Source of the DNA: Arion vulgaris
Taxonomy: Eukaryota > Mollusca > Gastropoda > Stylommatophora > Arionidae
Reading direction: 5' to 3'
Assembly (NCBI GenBank): GCA_020796225.1
Contig: CM036762.1
Location: forward strand, 11,892,414-11,956,413
Length of the DNA stretch: 64,000 nt
Positions 24,001-36,000 of this stretch are shown piece by piece (position 1 is the stretch's first letter; the number at the start of each line of letters is the position of its first letter). The notes under the pieces are model-generated. The model made no database searches. It was not told the DNA's origin and saw nothing but the letters and a program-made list of their open reading frames with translations. The position numbers and the translations under genes are program-made.

Positions 24001-27000
24001 AGGTAAAGAAAGTGCTCTATGCGAAAAGACACTATAGGAGTTGGTGAAGTAATTGGCACTCATTTGCACGCCACTAAAGTGGTTGATTGTATGGAAGAAG
24101 TTAAGTTATACTTCTGACTATTTACTTTGCAAATTTAAGATTTAATCCGATGTCGACCCATTGATATATTTTAATCACACTTTTTTATTTACTTTCTAGG
24201 ACTTAGTATAGGCTCCATGTGGATCCCTGCACTGGGACTTCTTGGCCATTACTTTCGGCGCAGACGCTCGTTGGCTACATCCATCACTAACGCAGGCATA
24301 AGCGTGTCGTTAATTGTTGCTCCACCCTTTGTACGGGTACTTCTTGATAACTTTGGCTTTGCAGGAACGCTACTAATTATTTCCGGCATTGAGATGCAAG
24401 CAATTGCAGTAGGAATGTTGCTTAGACCTCCAGCGCAGTACTGTGAACGTAGATGTAGTAATCATTCTCACGTCAACAACAAATCTAAAAGTAATGAGAA
24501 GGAACAATATTCTCTACTGAGTAAAAATGAAGAACAATTCGACCTTAACCATGATGTTACTTCTCTGACTCATTTGACTACTAACAGTCACCTTCAACAT
24601 TTTGACAATGTTGTCAACTCACCAGACACATTAGACAACAGTATGTCCACATTAGGAAGTCAAGAGCAACAAATTAGTATGACTAGTTACAGTGGTAAGC
24701 TTACGAGCAGTGAAGTTAGCATGGATTTCCCCACTGCGGAAACCTCTACACAAATAGTTGTAGCTTCGTCAACACCAGCCCAACTGATATCAGACAACGA
24801 AGATAGTGCTTTGATTTCAAATATTGTCATTGTTAAACGTAAGGAATTTGATACTGGTATTGACTACCAGATTCAGCAATCTCCACAGAAATCGGAGTGC
24901 AATACATCAGAAATAGACGTACAGAAACAACAAGGGAAACAGAAGTCGTCTACACCTCATAATAATTCTATATTTTATTGGTTATCTCCCTGTAAGGATC
25001 TACTTGGGATTTTCGATTTCAAATTACTTGGTGATTGGCTTATTCGGCTGCTTCTCGCATCAACAGCGTTTGGAACTCTGCTGCAGTATATCGGTGCATA
25101 CATTCCAACTCTGGCAGTGCAAAAAGGTGTGGATAAGCCATCGGCGGCAATGCTGCTGACTGTTTGTGGGGGTACGTCCATTTTAAATGTCATTTTTTAT
25201 TTAAAAGTTGTGTTTTATCTCAGTTTTCATTATTTTGTTTGTTGACAACCCTCTCTATTTGTTCTATGAATGTCTTATTTTTAGCAGAGAGAATTAAAGG
25301 CTTCACTATGGTACAAAGTCATGTTAGAAAGCATATCTAAGATACTTTAGATGTGAAAACTGTGACAAAATATTCACTTCTCGATCCAACTTTGTCACCC
25401 ATGTGTTGCCGTGACTTACAAGTGGAGCAAAGAATAGTACGACAGCGACCTACAAGACATGTCGTAAGAGGTGAATGAGGTAAGGGTCTAGAGAAGCTAC
25501 CCTAGTAAATAAAAAGCTTCGTAGAAATCAAATATGCTAGCCTACTTGTAGGTGCATACCTGGCACAACGTGCAATCGCTCTTAGGCTCGAATCACATAC
25601 AGTTGACAAAGAGTGGTTAACAAGTGGTCAATATGGAGCTTTTTAAGTAGAAGAATAAGAACAACAAAAACAATCAAACTTTAATTAAAAAATTTGGTGT
25701 GTAGCCTATTCAGATCTTAGAGTATGAAGTTATTATCACTTCTCATGTCTAGAACCTAGAGTGCAGGAGGTAGTAGGGTCAATTCCTATCATTACGTGTT
25801 GAAGGTTGAGTGGGGGATTTAACTCTCAGACTCTTTTGTCCAATCCGATAGATGAAAGCTTACTCATTGCGCTCATTCGTCCCACGGATCGAACTTGACA
25901 GTCATCAATATAACTGCTAATTATCTGTCCAACGACAACATAAGACTTGCATCCACGTACTTAACACTTTTACAGCTTAAGCGGTAGTGAGCTAGATCAC
26001 AACTCAAGCGTACCTGGTTCAAACTGGGTGGCAGTTAGTTTGGAAGCATATTCGTTTCCGTGGGATTTTTTCAAAAGATGACAATAGACCTCACCGTTCA
26101 GAAAGCAGGGACAACTACTGAACGTATAATTTGTGCCTTGACAAATTGTCGATGCTTCACAAGATCCAGAAGGGCAGGTTTCGGTATGAGCGGATGTCGT
26201 CTCTAGAAGTTTCTAACCTCCAGCGGCGTACGTGGATATACTGTCCTGGGCATGCTGGTGTTTACGGTAATGAGAGAGCGGATAGGCTTGCATCAACAGC
26301 ATCGATTGTTGGGGAGTTGAAGATGGATAAGAGGGATATTCTTCGGTCTCTTCGCGACTGCCTGGATGAGGACACTAAAATCGATGTTGAATCGATCAAG
26401 CGATTTAGACAGTTTGGAGTTACCCGTTGTTCAAGTCGAACTGGATATCTGAGAGGCAGAGTTAGGTGTGTTTAATCAACGAGCCACAGGAACCATCAGT
26501 ATGCATACTCTTCGATATCTGTTGGAGGAGACTGAGCACCTATGGGTCTGCCTGGAGTGCAATGACGTCAGTTTTGTAACCAATAACCAATAACCTTGAA
26601 AATCAGCCACTCGTTTACTGTTGTTCATGGCTACATCCTGTAAAGGATATGCCCCGATTGTTTTGTTTTTTTAAACTTTGAAACTAAAATTTGATTCACA
26701 CAATAAAGTATCATTCATCACCAGGTGTTAATTTGTTCAGTTCGCTGCTGCAAGGAATTTTTATTGACTGCAGACTCATCACTGCATCAAAATTTATCGC
26801 CATTTGCCAGGTAATTCTTATTACAGGTAAACGTCTAATGCTTCGTTTGTGTTCCAAAACGTGCATTATTTACCAAGAACTCAAACTATTAAGAGAAGAT
26901 TAAACTAAACTGTAGAAATTAATAACAATTATAAAATAGGAAATTCGCCCGTGTGTTGCTAGAGCCCGCGGGAGAAGCAAAGAAGAGTACCACTGCGACA

Positions 27001-30000
27001 TACAAGGCTGGTCGTAGAAACGACTCGTTAGGACCTAGGAAGCTACCCTAGTAAATAAAAATCATCTCAGAAATCGGATGTTCTTGCCTACTTGTAGACG
27101 CATAACAGGCACAACGAGCAATCGCTCTTAGGCTCAGATCACAAAAAAATAATTAAGACTGCTTAACAAGTAGTCGATATGAATCGTTTGAAGACGAAGA
27201 AGAAGAAGAAGAAGAAGAAGAAGAAATAGGGAAAAAAACATAGAAAAAAGAACAAACAATAGTTGCAACCACAGACCTTAGCATCTAAACAGAACAGGAA
27301 CTCATGATAACCAATATTGAAAGCAATAGTTGCAACCACAGACCTTAGCATCTAAACAGAACAGGAACTCATGATAACCAATATTGAAAGCAATAGTTGC
27401 AACCACAGACCTTAGCATCTAAACAGAACAGGAACTCATGATAACCAATATTGAAAGTATAAAATGGTGATAGTTAGGGCGTCTGTGGCCTAGGGGATAG
27501 TGACTCGGTCTATTAACCTCGACGTTCTGAGTTCGAATCACGCTGCGGACAGTTTGATTACAAATTGGTTCGCGTGGATTTTTACAAGGACGATGACACC
27601 ACCTGTTCAGAAAGCAATGGCAAACTACTGTACGTAATAAGGCCTAGAAAAATCACAAACAGAGTTACAAAGCTGGGGTTGATTCGCAAAGTCCTGTAAA
27701 GGATATGCAATTAACTAGGGCGTACCATACGGAATGCATATCCATTTTCACTTATGCTTCCTTGAGGACGTACTTCTTAGAGGACATGTTTACTGGAGGA
27801 CATGGTATCTGTAGCGCAAACTTCCTGGAGGACATTCTTCCTGAGGACATATTTCCTGAGGACAGGCTTCTGGACAATGCTTCCTAGAGTACATGATTCC
27901 TGGAGAACATGTTTCATGAAGGACGTGCTTCTAGTGAATCTGAACCCTAGAGGGCGTGACAGAGGACGATAAAGAACAACGGTGACAGTGGGATAAAAAG
28001 AAAACTTTGAATACGCCGATTTGGGTAGAGTGGGAGGGACTGGAGGGAGAACTAAAATCACTCAGACGGACTGTGACGGGAAAGCGAAGTCCAGTAAAAG
28101 ACATGTAACATTATGACGAAGTGTGTCATAGTTCATATGTACGATTCCAACTTCACTGCAACAGGTCACCCCATAAAATACTCCGTTCCTGTGTAAACGA
28201 AAAACACACGAAATGATAACAATTATCTCCTTGTGAACTAATTCCAGAATGAAACAGCTGCACCACCACAAAAAGCAAACTGCACCGCATAAATGCATAC
28301 GGCCGTAGCTAAAGTGTCAACACAAAACTGTTCATCACTTGAATTGCAATTCATATCGAAGAGAACATCAATCACAACAAAATCCAACTTTCTGCACATG
28401 CAATATCACTGCCAACGGCAGATTGAGTCGGCTCGTCATAATCGCTGTCCGCCATTTTCTGAATACCCACAACAAACGCACGGTTGACACAGCATAAAGC
28501 ATTCCATGTAACATGCATAGCTCATAACGTTGCTTAAGCATTAACTCGGTAGCTCGGAAAACGAAACCGGAGAATATCCGACCAAACATGGTGGAAATGC
28601 GCTAGCAAAGTCATGTCCAGAATCAAGCAGTCCTGATTCTAAATGGCCCTCCCGCATTCCGCCATTGTGGGCCAGATTTTTGTACACGAGGTGTGTATTG
28701 TATGTATGTAAAAATGTATGTACGTGTACATGTACATGTGTTCACAAGAATGGGAAGTGATGAGATGTATGTTCAGTATAAGATATGCATTAAGGAAAAT
28801 TAAATATTTCAGATGCATTTTTTTTTTCCGATCCAGAAGCACTTAAGCTTTGAGCTCTTCGACTCGGTGCCATGGACATCGTAACCCTTCGGTTCGGTGC
28901 CACGAACACCGTGAATCTGAGGAACCTGTGGCTTTTCTGCCAGCCTACGGAATTGGCGCATCGAACACGCTGGGCAGGCGGGCTTCGGATACATTAAACG
29001 ACATAAGTGTCTGAAGAAGATAATTCTAGAAGGAACGGTGTCTGGAGAAGATATCTCTAGAAGGAACGGTGTCTGGAGAAGATATCTCTAGAAGGAACGG
29101 TGTCTGGAGAAGATATCTCTAGAAGGAACGGTGTCTGGAGAAGATATCTCTAGAAGGAACGGTGTCTGGAGAAGATATCTCTAGAAGGAACGGTGTCTGG
29201 AAAAGATATTTCTAGAAGGAACGGTATCTGGAGAAGATAATTCTAGAAGGTACCTTGTCTGGAGAAGATAATTCCAGAAGGTACGGTGTCTGGAGAAGAT
29301 AATTCTAGAATGAACGGTGTCTGGAGAAGATAATTCTAGAAGGTACGGTGTCTGGAGAAGATGACTATAGAAGGAACGGTGTCTGGAGAAGATAATTCTA
29401 GAAAGAACGGTGTCTGGAAGAAGATAATTCTAGAAGGAACGCTGAGTGGAGAAGATAATTCTAGAATGGACGGTGACTGGAAGAAGAGCGAGAGGTAGAC
29501 GTAGACGACGTTGAGTGCAGGATGTCACTGACGAGCTGAGAATGACCGCTGCTGACGTCGGGCATTTTTCGAAGAATAAATCGTTTTTTCAGGTCTGTTG
29601 TAATGGGAGCAAAGTTCCAAACGGACAAGCTACTTGATGATGATAATGATGATAAAGTATACAACATGGTGACGTAGTGTATATCATCTACTTGTTTTAA
29701 TGATTCTTATTGTATTCGTTTACAGATCACTGTAGGAACTATGTGTCATTTGATTCATTTCTTCACATCATTTCAAACGTTGCTTCTGCTCAGCGTTATA
29801 CATGGCATGTTTGGTGGTGCTAGGATGTCTCTGATGCCTGTCGTAGCCATGGATTTTGTCGGTGTGAAAAATCTTAGTAAAGCTCTGGGATTCAATGCAA
29901 TGGTGGCCACATTGTCTTTGTCCTTACATCATCCATTTTTAGGTTAGCATGTGTTTTATTTTTGTTATTTTTCTTTCAACATGACTTCATAATCATTATC

Positions 30001-33000
30001 AAATAGCTTGTCCTGAGCAAAACGATGTCATCCAAACAGCCCTTCGGAAATTTACTGTCATATTCCAGGCGTCCGGCCGCTGCAGCGGTTGGGCTCAAAT
30101 CATCAGTTAAATCATGAATCCATCTTCTCCGTGGTCGTCTTCTACTTCTTCTTGTTGCCGGGATGTCTCCTTTCATAGAGTTCTATTCCAACCGTTCGTG
30201 TCTTTTTATATGTATAAAATAATTCCGTTTTTTGTCATTTTTAGTTGTAGCATCAGCCGTGTCTGTGGCTTAGGGGATAGTGACTCGCTCTATTAACCCC
30301 GATGTTCTGAGTTTGAATCACGCTGCGAACAGTTTGGTTGCACGTTTTTTTCGCGTATATTTTTACAAAGGGACGATGGCACCACCTATTCAAAAAGCAA
30401 CGGCAAACTACTGAACGTAATAATGCCTCGTAAAATCACAAACAGCGTTTTTTTCTTTCGATCCAGAAGCACTTGAGCTGAAAGCTCTTCGGCTCGGTGT
30501 CATGGACATCGTAACCCTTCGACTCGGTGCCACGAATACCGTAAATCTGGGGAACCTGTAGCTTTTCTGCCAGTCCGCGGAGTTGAACCCGCACTTACAG
30601 AGGACTAGTCCCCCGTAGTCCAACGCGTTACGAACACGCTGGGCACGCGGGGCTACAAAGAGCGTTAAAAGCTGGGGTTGATTCGCAAAGTCATGTAAAG
30701 GATATGAAATTAACTTTAACTTTAGCATCAGCCAGGTCTCTTTAAATTTGAGTACTTGATCATATTACTGGCATATACTACGCTATTTTATATCTATGTG
30801 GGTTATAAATTTGAACGACATGCGACTTACTGGGGAAGGGGAAACGTGGGGTCATCATAGAGCACGATGTCTCACTGTATTGTATGACGTCACCAATTGT
30901 AAATATTTTGTTTCTGTTAAACGATAAGGATATCTCTATATAGGGGTTCTTTATGACAAAGTGGTTAACCCTTTGAACCCTGGCCACCTGTACATTAAAA
31001 ACCCTCTTCCCTGAGCTCCTAAGCAAAAACAGCACATATCAGAATTATTTGAAAAACACGCCATCATCTCCAGTATTCTTGCTTACTATGCCAGTCTTCC
31101 AAACATGTAGATCCTTCTTTTAGACACAAGAAACTTTGACAAAATTTGCACCAAAATTTTGTCTTCACTTTCTTGACTGGTATGTCTTTGTAATCCATGT
31201 TTGGAAAGTCACTGACATGTTTGTTAAGCACAAACAACACAAGTGTTACTGCCTGTGGCTTGTGGGGATGTCTGTGGATGATGCAGTCCAACATTCTGCA
31301 GTCTCTGGAGTACATCCACAGTGACGTTGCTTGAGTGTAGCGGTCTGGTAATCGCCAATGAGAGACAAGGAAATATCATCCATAAACATACCGAAAGTCC
31401 TGTACCTTTTTCCAGTTACATTATGGGGACTGTAGTTCTTCATAAGAATGTATGCATTATTGCATGCCCACAAAAAACATTTCACGAAAAGGCACCGAGG
31501 CCAACGATAATGTCGCCGTGTTTTGTTGAGACGACAAACTTAATCATTGACATCACAGCCGCCCATGAATGTGTTGTAGTCAATGCAGAGTTGTGGCGTT
31601 GGAACATCCATGGTTGTTCCATCCTTATTCCTTCTTCTAACAGTCTCCATTTCTGTTGAATTATGGTAACTGGAAATAAAGTTGATAGGTCTTTGGTCCA
31701 TCCAGACAAGACAAACAATGTTGCTGTGGCATACAAATTCTGACATGCCTCTTGTCATTTTCTTCTTGCTTGTCAGCTGTTTAGGATAATATTTCCTGTA
31801 GGTCATTGCTGTCCCAACTGTAAATACCCCATACTCAGTGTACAGCTTGTCAAAGAGGGTTACACTGTTGTAAAACCTATCCGTGACAAGTATATGGTTT
31901 TTCTTGGCTAGGCCACCAGAGGTCAAAATTTTGACAACGACGCTCTGAACAGCACCGAGTTCTGTAATAATCTCCTATGATTTTCCAGTGTAAATTTCCA
32001 AGTTTACAATATAACCAGAGCTTGCTTCGCATGCCATATAAGCCTTTACTCCCTACTTGATGGGCTTTTACTTTATATATTGCTTGAAGCCAAGTCTGCT
32101 TTTCGTCGGAATCATACCCTTGTCCAAACTCAAGTGCTGTGAGGGTGAGTAATAGTGCCCAAATTTGGGAAGAAGCAAGTTCAACATGGGCCTTACTTTA
32201 TATAGCTTGTCATTTTTATCCAAAGTAGGCTCTTCCTCGTCGACAAGGTGCAAAAATGTCCACAAACGAAGAAAGCGGTCACTTTCCATTAAGTTCCGGA
32301 AACCAGGAGTATGGGAAATAAAGTTCTTCGCCGAAGAGTACCAGTAATCTTCGTAACGTGGTTTGTTAATAGTGTGCTCCATTTGAAGCCGGAGTCAAAA
32401 GAATGCTTGTATATCTGTTATTTCCACATCTTTATAATTTTGTGCATAGTAGTTGAAAGCATTTTTGTTTCTGACTTGCTGAGCACGTCTGTTTGTCTGC
32501 TCACACAAATTGTTCCAGAATTTGTTGTCGAGGAACAGTTGCAGAAACTCTATGCCTCTACTCTCTGAAGATATATATGCTGGCATATTCTTTGGACCCA
32601 CTTGTTGCACAAATGCTGTGTCCACAGTAGTCGTAGGACAGAATATATTTGTAGGCGACCAACCTGCATCAAATTTACTTGCTACATTACGAATGCCACG
32701 CCCCCGTACACTCCCAGGCAATGTAGCTTTCTCTACCTATTTAACAATATGTGTTTCTTGAACATCAGTCGGTTCAAATAATTCTTCTTCTAAATGATCG
32801 TCCGACTCACTTTCAATTTGGTTATCAGAATAATCATATTCTAAATCTAATTCATCTTCAGAATCATTTAAAAGAAGTTCGACAGCCTGCTCTGTTGTTA
32901 TCCTTTTCGAGTGACCATTTCCGAAATTTTCAGCGTGTCGTTTCATCGTTTTAAAATTAATAAAAAAATATCAAATCACTATGTTTCAAAACATGATGCA

Positions 33001-36000
33001 AATTACCATTTAGATAAACATTCAAGGGAAGCATTTCCTGTGTTCACGTCACACTAGTACACAAGTTATCGCTGAACACCGACAAATAACGAGGAGGGTT
33101 CTCATCCCGATATATAGGCACCCAGGGTATAAGTGTAGTAATTCTAATACCGTAATATCGGGAGGGCGGGTTCACGGGGCCGTTTGCTGGTCGTTCTCAA
33201 GATTGTGAGTTCAAAACGGACCGAGTCACATGCCAATATTTCATAGGATTTCAAGGATTGTTGTTGCAGCTACAGCAATCTCGGCATTTTTGACAGAGGC
33301 TCGGGGTCATATGTCGAAATCCAGTGCAATGAAATCAATCATTCGCACGTAGTGACGCAACTGCCATTTTATCAATCCTTCACCCGTAGACCCTTAAGTT
33401 TAGGATGTAATTGATATTTACAGTCTTTTTTATTCTAGGTGTTTTCTTGGGGTAAGACAGAGATGCAATGGTGGCTCGTAATAATTTTTGTTGGTGGGAG
33501 CAGACAAAACTTTTCGCAAAAATCATTGTCTCAATAGACCTCATTTCTACTGGTCATAAAAAAAGTGAGATAGAATTTGCGTAAAGTATACTAATTAGGG
33601 AGAAACGACACTGAATTTAAAACTGTATGTGATAATTTATCGTTATATATTCTCATTTCAACGCCAATTAGTATCACGTTAAAAGTAGTAATTACGAATA
33701 AAGGATTTTAATAAGAATAAATACACGTTATACATTATTTTGGTGGGGCCCGGTCCCACTGGCTCTTAATGACGAGCCGGCACTGCAGAGATGTATCTTT
33801 TCCCCATACTTATTCGACATATATGCGGAGAACATCATGAGGAATGATAAAAGACGATGCCAACTATGTGAATTACGACCCTTTCAATATAGGCGCCAAA
33901 TTCATACCAGAGCTTAGATACACAGACCATACAGTTTTATTATCCACCTGTAAAGAGGGTTCGGAAAACCTAATCATGACGACCAAGAAACATAGTGAAG
34001 ACTAACATCTATATTTGAATACACAAAAGACAAAAATCATGTCAACTGACAAATCAAAAAGGGTCACCTAACATCCAAATAAACAATTAAGAACTCCAAT
34101 GTGTAGAGAGCTATGAATACTTGGGTTCAATAATTAACAACAACTGTGGCTGCTCCAAAGAGATCTCAAGAAGATTGACAATAGCAATCAAGAAGTCAAA
34201 CACAATGAAGAACATGTGGCAAAGCACCAGCAACATATTAAATTTAAAAATATTGAGAGCATATATTTTCCAGTGGCTACTTATGGTTGTGAATCATGGA
34301 CCATTACACACAAAAACAAGAACGAAAATTCAGTCCTTCGAAACTAAATGCTACAGAAAGATCCTACGAATACCATTTGACAGAGAAAAGATATAACACT
34401 GATGCCCTGAGGGAACTAAATGTTAAAGAGAATTGGCTGATAGACAACATACTTTACAGAAAAATTACATACTTTGGTCGAATCAAGCATCACGGTGGCC
34501 TGGAAAGAACAATACTAGAGGGCATGGTCCCAGGACGCAGAGGCAGACCAAGAAGAAGATGGCTACAATATATTAAAGAAACCATGAACATGACCATCGA
34601 CGAAGTGGGTGAACTGGCTAGAGACAGTAATTTTCAGATGCGCTGCAAAGAGAGCAACGTCCTATAAAGGATATGCACCTTGATGATGGTATTTCTTGAG
34701 TTCCCCAAAAATGGTCAGCACCCTCTAGTTTCTCCCAAGAACGCCTGACTTCTTTTATTTAATCCCAAGGGTTTCTGTATTTTTCAATCTTTGAAAGAGA
34801 AGCTGGCTTTTTTATACCCCCTCTTCTTCCTCCCTCAAATACTTCAGATAAATTTAGTTGCTCCCAATTACGTCCTAAACGTTTATTTTCACCAAATAGC
34901 TTCTGACTTCCTTAGATATTTCAAAAAGATATGATTTTCAGGACAAGTTTAAAATGGCACTGTGATGTTTATCTAATTTTAAAGAGAGCAACCTCCATTA
35001 TGTCTGCTCGACCATTAGTAGCAACTGTTATAAGAAGGAGAAGATAGATATATGTTGGGCATACCGTGAGAAGAAATGATTAAAGAATACCAAAGCAAGC
35101 GTTGACGTATGAGGCAAAGGGTTCCGAAAAGAGAGGACGCCCTATGGATACCCTAAAACGAACTTTGCTGAGAGAGGAGAGAAATATCGGACAGAATTCC
35201 ATTGAGGAGATTGAGTGAGTTGCCCAGTACAGAGCAGTATTTTGAAATTACTTGCCAGGCATAATTAACGTTAACGGTACAAGAGAAAGATATTTATATA
35301 ACCTATAATAGAACTTGCTTCTCTAGCATCAATTTCTACATTTATGTCCTATGTATCTTATGAAGAAAATCTTCTATTTCTCTGTAGATCACAGTTCAGT
35401 TGTTCTTGTATAATTATACGTTCCTCGTATATATTTCTATGTTATTATGTTAATGTGTGTGTCTATTTATTTATATTCTCTTCGTGTCCCGTTTGACAAA
35501 TAATACTTTCACAAGAGATATTCATTGTTGCCGTTTGGTTCCCGTCAGGCCACAATCTTTCAAATCTCTATCCCCAGTTCCTTTTTATATCTTATTTGGA
35601 CATTCAGTCATTTTTTCCTCGTTCACTGTTCATCATAAAACTGCCCTAACCAATGCCGCTACTGGCATACAATATACATATCCAATTCATTTACTTCTTC
35701 GTCTTTTAATTATGGTGTCCAATAATTGGAATGGAGTGTATCTTTTCTATATGGATATTTTGTCTTGATTATCTCTTCGCCAAGTTTGTTTATTTTGTTA
35801 AGTTTGGTTATTGATGTGCTAGATATAGAAGTTTCTAACTTCCAGAAGCGTACGTGGATATACTGTCCTGGGCATGCGGGTGTTTACGGTAATGAGAGAG
35901 CGGACAGGCTTGTATCAACAGCATCGATTGTTTGGGGAGTTGAAGATGGATAAGAGGGATGTTCTTCGGTCTCTTCGCGACTGTCTGTTGGATGAGGACA

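Larger units (their letters stand above)
30943..33360 (+). mobile_element. SINE family B split by piggyBac (left arm)
   Basis: The 5' head is at 30943-30968 (ggggttctttatgacaaagt, then ggttaa) and the rest at 33180-33360 (attgtgagttcaaaacgg, ttcaaggattgttgttgcag, gtgcaatgaaatcaatc). The intervening 2.2 kb is the piggyBac copy, inserted at the TTAA of the A-box region. Confidence 0.75.
30957..34836. repeat. Left arm of a ~4-kb inverted duplication
   Basis: The whole segment matches the inverted complement of 39692-43697: a SINE B split by a piggyBac element, then a LINE 3' part split by a hAT MITE, then the sequence up to ccccctcttcttcctcc. Homology stops at about 30957 and 34836. The arms differ by many substitutions and by a SINE present only in the right arm. 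Confidence 0.9.

Noticed and set aside
24972..25245. Extension of transporter exon 4 to the stop at 25245
   Set aside because: The codons after 25171 are not MCT-like, a good donor (g|gtacgt) is at 25172, and exon 5 restores the frame and helix 8.
31064..31736. Several + strand frames across the left piggyBac copy
   Set aside because: Antisense shadows of the - strand transposase; the right-arm copy shows the coding strand clearly.
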